A stretch of DNA of 64,000 nt. Source: Antennarius striatus. Its lineage: Eukaryota > Chordata > Actinopteri > Lophiiformes > Antennariidae. Positions 35,301-48,121 of this stretch are shown here, piece by piece. Made by a program: the position numbers and the translations under genes. The DNA is taken from positions 19,009,001 through 19,073,000 of the forward strand of contig NC_090785.1 of NCBI RefSeq assembly GCF_040054535.1, given 5' to 3'. The notes under the pieces are model-generated. The model did not search any database, had not been told where the DNA came from, and worked only from the letters and a program-made list of their open reading frames with translations. Numbering within the stretch: the stretch's first letter is position 1; each line of letters opens with the position of its first letter.

Positions 35301-38300
35301 ATGAGCATTAATGCATTGTGATTGACTTTATACACATTAAAGTGAGGCAGGACATGACCTGGATTTGAACCTCAACATTTTTCTTCTCTGCTTCAAAGCC
35401 TTGAGTCGTTTCAGCTTTCTCATTTTTCTTTGAGGGATCTAAATGTCCTCTGTGTTAATCTTCACGGCCATTACCTTGACTTTTGAAGTCCCTTCTCAAG
35501 GCAACTTTGTTAAACCTATCCCTTTTAAAGCCAAGTACGCAACTTCCTTGAGGGTAGGAACTGTTTATGCACTAGATTGTATGATTCGTGACAATATTTT
35601 AAAAATAGGAAACAAGTCAGATCAGTTCACTCAAATTCCTCGCCATACTTTGGATGTAACAGACACGAGAACCAAACTAAACCTAGACACACCTTTTGTG
35701 CTTCATTGTCTCATGTTATGTTCTGGAAAGATATTTTTGCTCTTAAGTTGATAGTTGATTAAACTGTCACTCATCCTCCTAGTTATGGAATCTGAATGTA
35801 ATGAACAGTTTTGTTTTTTTTACATGTAGTGGCAGACAGCTAATTACTGCCCTGCAAGAATAAATGATTACTGTAGATAACCATATGTAACTATCATATA
35901 AATATCATTTAGATAGATAGATAGATAGATATATACTTTAATGATCCCAAGGGAAATTCAGTTACATAGGATCCAGCATATAATATAAGAAGCATTATCT
36001 GCTTGGCTTAAGGTAGTTTTGTGTGTGCTAAGTTGTGACCATCATGCTTTAATAATTAACAATGAAATTTAAAATCAATCATTCTGCACTGAAACACTGG
36101 AATGATCCCAACACAAACGATGTATAAATGTGGCCTTTGCTGATTTTTTCACTTGACCTTTTCCCAGATGTGTAAAGGCAAGGACAAACAGCTCCACGCC
36201 AATCTGCTGTGTGCGGTGAACGTAACGGAGCAGCCTGGAGGAACCCTCCCCGACATCGAGAGCGCAGACGAGGCAGTGAGGCTGCTGAGGAGTCGAGCCA
36301 ACAGTAGCGCTCCTTTCTTCCTTGCTGTGGGCTTTCACAAACCACACATACCCTACAGAATACCTCAGGTACCCAACACAATATCAACCCTAGCACTTCC
36401 TCTCTAGACTGATGAAGAGTCAAGGGTGGTGGTAGTTTGATAAGTTCATGTGAAAGCTAGTCTAGGTATTGAAATATAACATCCATAGTGACTGCTTGAA
36501 CTGAGACTAGCATTCATTCATTCTTCCCACCTCCAAAAACATGCGCATTATGAGATTAATATATTCTTTAAAGTTGGTTTCACTGAATTGTTTTGTAATT
36601 CTAGTGAAAGCGTTTTGGACCAGGACAAACAGATTTTTCTGTAATTCAGGGACGTAGCTGGAATTACGCTGTAGTACGTGCAGCATGCAGGAATGAAGGG
36701 ATTTGCTGAAGCTGTTATTGAATCAGACTTTTAACTGCTTCTACATCAGAACAATATGATTTGAATGAATCTGATATTATTAGTTTTCTTTGTTTTAATT
36801 CATATACAACAAATACAACATCTCTACTAGGCTTGTTGCTGGTGAACAAATGATTTGGTCACTGCACTCTTAAAGATGTAGTTAAAACTAAGCTTTGACC
36901 TTTCATTACTAGAATCTCTTGTTGCCTGTCAGCTGATAAATGCTGCTCTATCAGTTAATACCCGCTGACATATAAATTCAGTTAAAAATAATCTCTAAGT
37001 CATAACTCTTTGGTTTAATTGGATGGAATTATTCTTCTATAGACACTTCTGTAATGCTCATGCACTGGCTTGCATCATATAATTCACACCTCATCCCCTA
37101 AGAACAGGAATTCTCAGGTACAATTACAAGTTAGTATGACTTAAGAAAGGTGAAAGTCAATATCCTGCTGCTGGAGGCAGTGTTACTCCTGATGGAGAAA
37201 TTCTGAATCAAAAGCAAATCCTTGATTTTAAATCCAAGGACAGAATGTTAGCGGAATAGTTCCAGAGAATACCTCATGGTATCACACAGAGAAGAGAGCA
37301 GAACATGACAAGAATTACTGAAAATGTAGAAAAGAAGAAGGTGTTAAACTTGGGAGCTAAAAGGAAATAAAGGTTACTCCAGATGTCAGTCCTTTCTGGA
37401 TCAAATTGACTACTTTGATGTTTTAAATGTTTTGTTGAGGATCCAGGTAGTTGTAGTAAGAACTAGAAAAGTCTGTAAATAGAATCCCTTTGAAAGACTT
37501 GGGAGAGAATTATATTGTATGTGAAGTGGATTAAAATACCACTGATCTAGATGAGTGAGAGCAATTCAACATGAATGAGGAAGAGGCCATGATGAAGAGG
37601 ACGGTTAAATGAGAGCAGAGTCAGATGGAACAGAGACAAACGTCAGCATGCTGGAGAGGTTTGTCACAAAGTGAACTGGGAGATGAAAGAAGGGAAAAGG
37701 TCAGGCGGATTCTCTCCATCGGAATGTGACGTCTGTGCTGCTACTACTGTCATTTACCCAACATGCACAACAATCTCAGTAGAAAATTGTTTCTAGAAAA
37801 ATGAAAGTGAATGAAGCTGAAAACTTGAGAACATCTGTGGTACCTCAGGGTCAGAGGAGATGGAATCCTCTCAGAAATCTTTAACTCACTCATGTTTATG
37901 GTTGAAAGGACATATACAACATATGCAGGGATGCCTGTATGCTCTAAATCGGGAATAATTGAAAGGTGTAGTCTGAGAGCTCCAGGCTAATTCTGGTTTT
38001 AATAACAACCTTGTAATTACAGTAATTTATCTATAATTTGGGGGTTCATTCTTATGAAAGAGGGTAAAATAGGATATGAATAATAATATTACAACTGCAA
38101 CTCAATTTGACACCATCAGCAATGCCATTAAATCTTGTACTTCCTTCTATTGATGCTCAAAGAGGAATTCCACCATAAAACTGGCAAATAAAGACAGGAA
38201 AAATGCAGCTTTTTATACAGGTCATAACTAGACAGAGAAGTGTGTGAACGACAAAATGAACGTTGGACTAGTTGGAGTCAGTCTCTGTTCAAGAGTTCAA

Positions 38301-41300
38301 GAATAATCCCTCACCTTTTTGTTTTTTACTTCGAACAGAATTGCATTTATAGCAAATGACAACCAACTGAAGTAGTTCACTCGAATTCTGTTTTACTGGT
38401 AATTATTATAATGTAGACAGAATTGAAATGACGCCGGAGGGCTCAGTCAGTCCTGTGTAGCCGGCGTAAAAATGAAGCGATGTTGGCTTGTTTGTTGCTT
38501 ACATTTCCGCAACCTCTGGAAAAGGTTCAGTCCTGTTGCTGCACAGAACCTGGACCATTTTAATGCATGACCTGACCTACCAGAAAATAAGTAGTGAAGG
38601 ATCTTACCTTAAATTTGTTGTTAATATTAGTAACTTTACAGATCACCTTCAGATGAGGCTCTATGTTGAGTCTGCTGTGAGGCACAGACAGTTTTCTAAT
38701 TTATCGGTTCTTAAAAGCACCATTGTAGTGTCAGATTGAAAAATGGGTCCACCGTTAACCCCCTCTGACAAAGAGTTGACCACTACAACCCGAGTGCTCC
38801 ACTTCTACCGTTGAAGAAAACAGACTTCTGACTCGACTCTCGATGCTGGATGGAGTCAGTGCTTTGGTCAGACGAGAGTCTGACTTTACGTTGACTTTTG
38901 TTCTTTGGTCAGGAAAAATGTACTTGAGAGTGATTTCAAGCTGAAGTTCAGTATGTAACTACTTGTTTGAGTATTTTTGGTAGGCAGACCTGATGAAAAT
39001 TTTTTTCATCCAAGAAACATAACTGTCTACACAATACAAGTTGCTTTTATTGATTGTTTTATTGCAGGAGTATCTGAGCCTTTATCCCATAGAGAAAATG
39101 AGCCTGGCCCCTGACCCCGATGTCCCCAAACGCCTTCCACCTGTGGCCTATGCCCCCTGGACAGACTTAAGGTGGAGAGAAGACATCAGTGCTCTCAACG
39201 TTAGCTTCCCCTACGGACCGATTCCTAAAGACTTCCAGGTATGAAAAAGCTGCTCTCAGCATTTCTAAACCAGCACCATGAATAATTTGTTTCCACACAC
39301 CACAACATGGTCCAATATGATACTGGTTGTTCCTTTCCAGCTGGGTATCCATCAGCACTACTACGCTGCTGTGTCTTACGTGGACAGGCAGGTTGGACGG
39401 CTGCTCAGCGCTCTTGATGAGCTGGGGCTGGCCGACAGCACTCAGGTGGTGTTCCTGTCAGATCATGGTTAGTGGACACGAGCCTAGGATGAACTGGGAA
39501 TGACTGATCATACCAACGTGTGATGGCTTAAGCACTGTTTGAATATTTAATAATAACATGACTGTCAGGCTTGAGGGGCAATGTGTGAGTATCGAGTGTT
39601 TAGATATGGCAAATGCAGATTACTACCATTTCACCACTAGATGGCAGTGTTGTAATAAACTACTGGGCTCTTACAGCCCTCCATATTTTTGCTTTACTTT
39701 TAAGGAAAAACTTTGACTTGGATCTGAATTTATTTTAATGTCTCCTTCGTCGAAGGACATTGGAGTGTGTTCACTAAAACTCCAGCAAATGCAATAATAT
39801 CAAGGAAAGAAAGAAAAAGTGTTTGCCTAAAACCTTTTTATATGTAAGATGTTATGTTTGATACCGATCCATGACATCCCGTAAACACTCACACGAGTCT
39901 TTAATACCTAACATTAGGCTTTAATGTCTAACATTTTTTACCTCTTCCTTCCTCTTGTTGCAGGATGGTCATTAGGAGAACATGGCGAATGGGCTAAATA
40001 TTCTAATTTTGATGTGGTAACACGTGTCCCTCTAATCTTTTACGTTCCTGGTGTCACTTCTCATCCTGATTCTTCTGGGACGTCCACATTTCCCTTTATT
40101 GATGTCTTCGACAAAGCAGAATTTAGTTTTACGAGTAAGTCCACTGCACTGACAACTGTTAATCGACACGAACATGTACTTATCATTTATATCAGATCAC
40201 AAAACAGGAAAGGAAACTTTAGTTTTTTTTCTAACATGTATTGCTCATCGAAACCTTTCTGAAACGTATATCATCATGTCAAGTTGACTTTAATGAGGTC
40301 TTTGATTTCCTTGGAGAGCTCTCAGAAGCATTTAGTCAGAGATACACTTTGATATTTATCCTCAAACAGATTTTTCTTCAGTACAAATGATGTAGTGTTG
40401 ATGAAATTAAAAAATTCAGACTTAAAAAAGTCTAGGATATTTTAATGGAAATCTTGTCCGACGCCGCTCTCTTGTAGATCACAAAGAAATAAAAAGGATG
40501 GTGGAGCTGGTGGATATTTTTCCTACTGTTTCCGCCCTGGCTGGTCTCAGAGTGCCTAAACCGTGTATTGGCATTTCTTTACAGGTTTGAATTGATTTTT
40601 AACCATTTCTTGGGATCTTTTTCTGGTAACTTACCTGAGGATTAATGTTACTCAAGAGTTGATTTTTTTTCTTAATACTTCTTACTCTTGACAGACTTTA
40701 TATTCATACTGTTTTAAATTGGTAAAATAGTCTAACAAGGAGGTGATACCAGTCAGTCTAATGGTCTGAAATAGCTCACTGACACTCGTGTGGATTTCTC
40801 CATTCTTCTTATAATTTAAGGCCCTAAAGTTGAGCCCTCATGTTGTTAGCAACACCAGACATATTTTGTACCATCATACTAACACCGGCAAGGACTTGGG
40901 AAGCTAATGATATTCCCGTCAGACTTTGATGTGTATTACATTTGATGCTATTGATATTACATTAAACATAAATACTTTAGCATTTTAATTTTGAGAATAC
41001 CAGCCTGTTGTTGTTAGCTCTGAGATAAAAGTTCCACTTGACCTCTAGCTTCAGGCCAATGTTTACACATTCAATAAAAATGTTAATATTAGCCTCTGAT
41101 TTCAACAATTTTCATCAAATCAGCGCATTTAAAAGAGCCTCCCCTCATGTTGCCAATATTGAAGCAACAAAAATCTACTTTAGGTGGTTGGTGGATATTT
41201 TTCTGGAGGGCCTCCTTACCCCGTGCCCCCTGGGCCTGTCCTGTGCGCCCTGGTGGTGGCACCGGCTGCCTCCACTTGGTCTCTGGTCTACGTGGTTCTC

Positions 41301-43263
41301 GGCTCCCCCCGTGGCTCTTCAGGTGATGGCTTCTGGATGCTCCTGGCTGCTGGGGTTGGGGGTACTCAGCTAGCATGGCCCTGCTGGGTTCTAGTAGCCT
41401 CTCTGGGCATTGGTTCCCGTCACACACGCATGATGGTTCAGGGCTTACCAGCTTCTGTCGACTCCAATTGCTGAGAACTGTAGGGTCCCGTCAGAACGTG
41501 ACGAGTCTCTCTTCAGACATCACACCTATCTCAGGCCCTCTATCTTCCTTTGCACTGTTTTCCTCTGGTGGTCTATTCTATACTGTCAGGACCTCCACTA
41601 ATCTAGTGTTTTATAACCTTGGTATTAATGTATCAGTTGTGAGAAATGATGAAACAGCTCTTCCACTCTAACAGCACTGCCCGACTATTCACTACCCTAT
41701 TTATGTTTTTTCTCACTGTCTGGTTTCCCTACCAACACACAGATGTGCAGCACTTACCTCTCTGGCTCACAATTGCAAATTCTAATAAAGATTGACATCT
41801 TAGTTCCCAGAGAGGACCGGTGGTGGTCACATGCACGCATTAAAATGTATGAAAGATTTTGCTACAAGACTAAAACATGCATTGATGTCATAAAAAGTTG
41901 ACCCCCTTTTATGGGGTTAAACTATTGCAATATATGCAGACCAAAAAAAAAAAAAAAAAGAAGCTGCTGATGTCCCTGTAACCCGACTACAGATAAGCGG
42001 AAGAAGATGGATGGATGGATGGATGCACTCTAATTTTGTACCACTTGATATCAACTTTCCATCTTTGAAGTTTTAGTGCATATGACATTTTATTGATGTC
42101 AACAAATGACTTGTATTACAGAGTAAACAAACACTAACTTGTGGTTAAACCTGTGATGTTTCTGCCTCTGTTCAGGAGGAGTTGTGTACAGAAGGTGACA
42201 ACCTGGCCCACACCTTCAGACACAGAGAGAGGGGGGAGAATGTGGAAGCCATAGCTTTCAGCCAGTACCCTCGACCCGCTGATACACCACAGGTACCTGA
42301 GAACAGCTGTGCTAAATATTCAACCATGGCTGCTTTCCAGTTCCCATCAGAAATATTTGAATATGCCACATGGCTACTGTTAACAGATTTGGAATTTGTT
42401 TTTTAAAATGTCAGTAATTAAGAAAGGTTATTCAGATGATCGTTCAGACGTCCCTGACTGTAACACTCTTTGACCCCTCTGCATTGTGTTCTTGCTTGTG
42501 GTGCTACTTACTTCCAACCACAAGCACAAACCCTTTGAATGAACATGTCCAGGTGAGTGCTCACCTGCTGTAGGTCACTTTCCGTACAGTTTGGGATCCT
42601 GACATTAGCTTGTCGGCTCACCTGCTGCAGGTTGAAGGACAATCTTAAAAGTGCTTGAGACCGTTTTAAAAGGCCTTTATGTTTGTCTTTGTTTGTTTCT
42701 AGAGAAACTCAGACCTCCCTTCCCTGGAAGACATAAAGATCATGGGCTACTCTCTCCGCTGCTGGGACTACAGATACACTCTCTGGCTGGGATTCAACCC
42801 TAAAACATTTGAGGTTGGTGTATCTGCCTCTTTATCCTCCTGTGTTCAGTATATCCATCTGATGTGTTCCTGTGGGGTGAATCAATTCATTTTCCCCTGC
42901 ATTTTCAACATATTGTATGTTGGGAATGTTTGCCCTGACAGTCACAGACTATACTTTTCATCCTTCCGTCTATGTAGGCAAATGTAACCGATGTCCATGC
43001 TGGTGAGTTGTACATGTTAGCCAGCGACCCAGGTCAGGACAACAACATCTATAATGACTCAGAGCACAGTATGATCATCAGAAAAATGGCCAGTCTGCCT
43101 CATGTGAGTCGTTCTACACATTTTCCTCTAATGCTGTCACTCATTGATTCATTTACTTGTTTGCTTCATTTGTGACTCTGCGGTTGTTTTCCAGACTGTG
43201 ACTCTGCAGACAAGATTAAAGCTGCAGCTTCTCTACTTCACAGCAGGGATGAAGACACGATGA
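32321..43263 (+). CDS. ids: Iduronate 2-sulfatase, copy 2 (13 exons, intact)
   Basis: Lysosomal iduronate-2-O-sulfatase. Coding exons are 32321-32396, 32854-32990, 33100-33277, 35182-35270, 36168-36368, 39068-39238, 39341-39467, 39964-40134, 40478-40584, 42176-42292, 42703-42813, 42978-43103 and 43195-43263. All have GT-AG borders and give 559 codons. The formylglycine motif CAPSR (C75), metal ligands D36, D37, D325 and H326, and K126, H129, H220 and K338 are all present. N-glycosylation sequons include NYS (near 106), NYT (135), NVS (271) and NVT (497). Exons 2-7 match the human IDS exon lengths (137, 178, 89, 201, 171, 127). The single large human last exon corresponds to five exons here. 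The C-terminal 22 residues come from a short final exon with no human counterpart that I know. This copy is convergent with aff2, as in human, and is likely the ancestral locus. Confidence 0.96.
32604..32694 (+). mobile_element. Old SINE fragment in ids intron 1 (copy 2)
   Basis: Same fragment as in copy 1 intron 1, in mirror orientation. It is shared, so it predates the duplication. Confidence 0.7.
33410..35064 (-). mobile_element. Decayed jockey/CR1-like LINE, ids copy 2 intron 3
   Basis: Intron 3 is 1904 bases here against 256 in copy 1, and this insertion explains the difference. Minus-strand translation gives [17 protein letters not shown] near 34760-34800 and a C-terminal [15 protein letters not shown] block at about 34090-34150. 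Copy 1 has an uninterrupted acagatgagctgctg where this copy is interrupted. The element is 5'-truncated and full of stops. Confidence 0.8.
35911..35970 (+). repeat. (GATA)n and retroposon tail in ids copy 2 intron 4
   Basis: A short agat repeat is followed by actttaatgatcccaaggga and aattcagtt, a tail motif common to fish retroposons. Copy 1 intron 4 lacks it and is 55 bases shorter (842 against 897). Confidence 0.65.
36475..38325. other. Copy-2-specific insertion in ids intron 5, unclassified
   Basis: Sequence homologous to copy 1 intron 5 stops at about 36475 and resumes at about 38325. The inserted stretch has no long open frame. A fragment near 36510-36560 (cattcattcattcttcccac) looks like a SINE remnant. 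The rest I do not recognise. Confidence 0.5.
40795..42045 (+). mobile_element. Copy-2-specific repeat insertion in ids intron 9
   Basis: Intron 9 is 1591 bases against 655 in copy 1. The insert holds a GC-rich segment (41220-41420, for example ctggtggtggcaccggctgc) that I believe belongs to a dispersed fish repeat. It ends with a LINE 3' tail, gataagcggaagaagatgga followed by (tgga)n at 41992-42024. Open frames in it show no known protein. Confidence 0.5.
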
Positions 43264-43495
43264 CGAAAATAAAATGCACCATATGGACGGCTAGAGAAAA
43301 ATGCAAAGGGAAGATGGATGGATGAAAAACTTGACAAAGAATGGGAGAATGCCTTGAATATTTTGTTTAATGTCGCTCATACTTGATTCACTGCTGTGTG
43401 GTATCACCATTAATCTTTTGGGATCAGTTCTTCAGGCTAATGTCTCTTGTTAGGAACTCAGTGGCAGTCAGATCTGGTTTCTGCATGAGTCAGGG

Positions 43496-43501
43496 AATAA
43501 A
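43496..43501 (+). terminator. Candidate poly(A) signal of ids copy 2
   Basis: AATAAA lies about 230 bases after the stop codon, at the equivalent position to the signal in copy 1. Confidence 0.55.
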
Positions 43502-43606
43502 GCAGCTGAGGTCTCTGTAAAAACACAACACCTTTAAAGGAGTCTGTTTAAACACCCGTACATGTGCAGCAGCTCCTTATTGGATCGACTTCCTCCTGAG
43601 CACAAC

Positions 43607-44046
43607 CTCTAGTGTTTTTGTTACTGGGTCTCCTCACATCTGTTCTTGTCTGTGTAAACTTTATTATTTACTTGATTCTGAGGTGGCTGGGTGTAAAGTT
43701 CATATAATATACGTCAGTTAAAAGAATTGATCAACGGTTTTGGGAAATCATTATTTTGTTAGTTGAAGATGAATATTATTTTTTTTGTATGATGCTTACG
43801 ACGGTAGCCTTGTTAGCTGGTTGTCAGTTAATAAATAATTAACTTGGTTAACCATTCAGCCTGGGAGCAGGGAGCTTGCCCATTTAAAGCTGTGTTAGCT
43901 ATGTCTACAGAACAGCAATACAACAATATTTCCTGAAGTCTCTGTAGCTGAGAGTATCACAACCTAACACCCTGTCAATAAAGTAAGTTAAAATAGAAGA
44001 ATAGATATTGTTCCCCCTGGTGCAAACTGTAATGCTAAGCTAATTG
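43607..44046. other. Copy-2-specific insert in the 3' flank
   Basis: The homology with copy 1 pauses after cctcctgagcacaa and resumes near 44050. No family or gene is recognised in the roughly 440 bases between. Confidence 0.45.
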
Positions 44047-44150
44047 CAGAATTTATTGTCCAAACTGACAAGTGCACCCTTTGTTTTTAAGCTTCATGTC
44101 CATGAAAAATAAATTTTTTGATTGACGTGTCTGATTGTGAAATTGATACT

Positions 44151-47100
44151 ACTTCCAAGAAAATAAAACATTTTTAGAAATCTTTAAATGTGAAGGAATA
44201 TGGAGGAAACCTGAAGACTTACTTCCTCTTATTAATAGTGACATCAGTTTCTCTTGTTGGGAAAAGTGCTCTTGAGTGTACCATTGAACATTCTGCTTCA
44301 GGTGGAGTCTGGGGTTTGAAGTGCAACGGCTGAAAGAGACTTCAGCTCTTTTGTACTGTAGTGCTGAACATTAAAATATTTCTATTTGAACTTGATATCA
44401 TTTACAGCTATTTTCCTCCCTCCTTGTAAACAGCTCTGATCGATTTGTGGCTAAAATGAAGTGAGTAAAAAAAAAAAGCTAGTAATAATTCAATGCAAAT
44501 CTAACTACATAGCTGTGTTTTAATGCTGTCTCAATGCATGAATCTGTGCTGCAGCATTTGAAAACAATTACAAGCTGAATTTCACATCCAGCAATAACTT
44601 GCAGCCGGCTGAACTTACAGTGGAAGTTGACGGACCAAATCCTCACATTTTAATGAGATGAAGATGAATTATATAATCAGTCTGGTTACATAAGGTTTGA
44701 ATTTATCAAGATGGAATTGACATTTTTCTCTTTATCTTCTCAGTTCACCTCTTTGCATTTGATTAAGATACTGACAGTGAATATAATAAAGTTATAAACT
44801 GTTCACACACACTGATGATATAAAGGTGATCTTATTCATAAAGATAGTTGCATCAGTGCAGCGTAAAGTCTGAGCCTCACTGTATTGAAGAAATTTATTT
44901 TTAAAACTTTGCAGAAATAATTCAAGGACACACTGATGGTACATTAACATTTTATATTGCTTTGTAATTTAGTTTCTGCAGAAAAAAATGGACTTTTATT
45001 GTCATCCAGCATGTTAGTGTTTGGACTCCAGTGTCCTTCAGACGCCATGCACCACCCTGTCTGTCCAGTAGCCCACCTCTAACTCATTCTTAGCTAAACC
45101 TCAGCAGACGCTTAAAGCTGTGGAGGAGTGACTCTTCGGGGAACTCGTGTCCATGCTGTTTTTCCCCTTCATCCCTCCGTAGCTTTGTTTTGCTGGAAGA
45201 CTTTGGACCAAACTGAACGTTTTCTAATTTCTGGATGATCCCACAAGAGGTTCCATAAAGTGGTTAGAAGTCATACTTTGTATTTTTTTAGAGTATGAAT
45301 TTGGTCTCATGTCAAGAGATTTTTCCCCTTTCTGGGCAATCATGCAGAAGCATGTGTTGAAGCAAACTCTGGGATTTTACCCCTTTGAACCTTACAAAGA
45401 CCAGGGGGCACTCCACATCACTCCCCTGCTGATTTCACCTTTCAATCGCTTCCTCTCATCTTTTCATTCCGTTTACCTTTCACCATCCTTTTAACACATC
45501 ATTCATAGACACCTCATGGGTTGCTGTCCTACATCTCTGACGTGTTTATCTCTACAGTGAGTTATTGTTTATTGATACTTATTGTCAAGCAGGAGAAATA
45601 TAGTTTGTCTAAAATAAACACATCATAAGCACATCAATCTTTGCTCTCATGATGATGGAAGGAACAAGTTATAAGCAAATGAATGTAACATGTTTAAAGA
45701 TACAGTGTGGAGTCGATGACCAGTAGTTGTGTTTGGAGCAATATTTTCACAATTGATCACTCTCTTAAAGTCCCACTATTCAGATATTATCACAGAAGAA
45801 GACTTTCGTTTCTCGACCCCTTCTTCTTTTGCGGGTCACGAGGGTTGCTGGAGCTTATCCCCGCTGACTTACGGGTGAGAGGCGGAAGATCCTCCGAGCA
45901 TGATGCCAGTGCACCACAGAGCCACATGAAAGACAAACAACCGCTCTTTCTCACACTCACACCTACGGGCATTTCGGAATGATCAATTCATCTAGGCTGC
46001 ATTCTTTTGGAGGTGAGAGGAAGCTGGAAAACTTGAAGAAAACCCACGTAGACAGGGGGAGAACATACAAACTCCGCACAGACAGGATTCAAACCGGTAA
46101 CCTTCTAGCAACAGCGCAACCCACTGTGCCTACCCAGAAGGAGATATTCTGAAGTAAAAGTAGCAATAGGTTGTCCTATGCTCTGAAGATATTGCACTAA
46201 AATAAAACTATTCACACCCACAAAGGATGAAAACATTGTCTTTACATTCATTATTGAGAATCATGCCGACTGTCAATGCAACGTTTTCTACAATTGTGTT
46301 GCATTTACTTTTGCACGATGTACTACATCCTGTATCTGTAAGGAAAATATTACAGTAAACATACTTTGATGCATCCATTTGCAGTGGGTGATGCACTTAT
46401 TAAAATATGTGTTAATCTTCGGATTAATGTGAATGAAATGCATTCAACAAGCTTTTGATACAATTTAATGCAAATAAAAAGCAAAGTTGTTAGCAAAGAA
46501 AACCCTTAGTATGGCAAAATTGACATCTCTGTAGAAGTGGACAACAGTATCATTAATTTGGAGTAGTGGTCATGTCTTTTAGAACTGTTCTCTGAGAATT
46601 CTCTAAATGGTCTAAGATGCTGCCATTGCTGTTTTGTGTTGGACACGTTGTGAATCAGAGATTCTTATGTTCCAAAGGGGAAGTCTAGGTGTGCAACAGT
46701 TCTTCTCTGGCTATTTTCATGTCAGAGCATATTCCTGCCTCTCTGCTTTCATCAGATCAATATTAATCATCACAAGCACTGATCTCTGACCATGATCAAA
46801 TTGATCTAATGACAATTACATCACTGTTTTCCTCCCATCCTGCTGCCCTTTATTTTTCTTGCTCCATCCAACCTGCTTTGTCTCGACAATCCACTCTGTC
46901 TCACTCTCATCATCTATCATTGTGTTTCATATGCTAGTAATCACCTTACTGTCATGGACTCATATCCTTCTAGGTCACACTGCATTTCTGTTAACGTTGA
47001 CAACATACACAATTACATTACAGAGCGGAAGAGTGTTTATTTGTGTAGAAACTGCTTCGCTCAGCTACATCATGAGGGTTCATCTCAAGGGTGTGTGTTT

Positions 47101-48085
47101 ATTGTGCATGAATGAATGCAAGAATAGTAAACAAAATGTAGTTTATTGGCCTCTTGAGGATGTGAGGGAAGAGGTTTTGAAGTAGTTTTTCCAAATGAGC
47201 TGCTTTCCACCAGAAACGCTCCAATAATGCAGGGGAAACTCTAGGACTGGAACGTCAGGAGGGCTCAGCCTCGAATGAGGACTTGACATGAATGCTGTGC
47301 CTGTAAAAGTGTTCCCCAGTAAAATCACTGTTGTTACTGGATAATCCTTTGATATTTGTATTTTTTAACAGATTGTATTTGATGTAATATTCGTAAGTGA
47401 CATCAGTTTTACTCCTTTAAACCTTCATGTCCACAAAATATTCTTCAAAACTTCAAGCAGGAACATCCTGTTTACAGAAGTATTCAACCTTTTCCAACTT
47501 GGCAAGCCTTGTTTTAATCAGCTACAGAACGTAAATCTAACAGGACAAAGTAATAAAATGCTTTCATCCACATAAAAACAGGCGAGCACTGAATGGCAAA
47601 ACACCGGCTGTGATGGTGTGTCACCATTCCCGCTGCAAACCTCAGGAGGAAGTGGAGCAGTGTTTGTAGAGGGTAACTTTGCCATGCTAACTGTAGCACC
47701 ACTAGATGAAACCCTTGTTTACAAAAGCAAAAGCTGATACTGAACTCAAGTCTCTGGATAAATGATATGAATGCATGTCAAGATATGAGTTTAAGCAGTC
47801 AGGAAGTGATTGTCTTCGCTGTGGGTCAGAGACGTCTGCCTCAGATTGCGCCCTGTGTTTCTGACACTGTAGGATTCAGAAAGCAGGAATGGTGCTCGGA
47901 TATTAATGGTGTTTCTGCATTTTTTGAAAAAATTATTTTACCCAGACAAATAAAATAACATTTTTATTATTTCTGATTGGGCTGGCAAGAGTCAAAGCCC
48001 AACTCTGCAAGCACATATACAGTACATATTTACATATTTACACATTATATAATACACATTATATACACATATGCATATACTTACA
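44151..48085. other. Intergenic region, no gene seen
   Basis: AT-rich DNA without recognisable exons. It contains one decayed SINE (listed). Short open frames, such as those at 45309-45494 and 46859-47185, have no family signature. Confidence 0.5.
45812..46137 (-). mobile_element. Decayed tRNA-derived SINE
   Basis: Same family as the SINE at 16482-16838: tgcgggtcacgag, catgatgccagtgcaccaca, cacacctacgggca, cttttggaggtgagagga and a degenerate B-box region gattcaaaccgg. It has more substitutions than the 16.5-kb copy and no clear target duplication. Confidence 0.75.
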
Positions 48086-48090
48086 CACAG

Positions 48091-48114
<24 letters not shown>
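48086..48114. repeat. (CA)n microsatellite
   Basis: A short (ca)n run directly left of a Tigger-like MITE. Confidence 0.85.

Positions 48115-48119
<5 letters not shown>

Positions 48120-48121
<2 letters not shown>

Larger units (their letters stand above)
31895..44150 (+). repeat. Right arm of inverted ids duplication
   Basis: This is the reverse-complement partner of about 2170-10878. It is longer because of copy-specific insertions in introns 3, 5 and 9 and in the 3' flank at about 43607-44046. The left limit is a segment near 31895-31995 matching 10795-10878. The right limit is a match around aagcttcatgtccatgaaaa (about 44090) to 2240-2255. Confidence 0.88.

Noticed and set aside
40795-41700. 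Open frames of about 96-112 codons in ids intron 9
   Set aside because: They lie in a GC-rich insertion that seems to be a dispersed repeat; no protein family recognised.
48086-48114. CRISPR-like or other spaced repeat array
   Set aside because: Simple microsatellite in a vertebrate genome; no regular repeat-spacer pattern occurs anywhere in the window.
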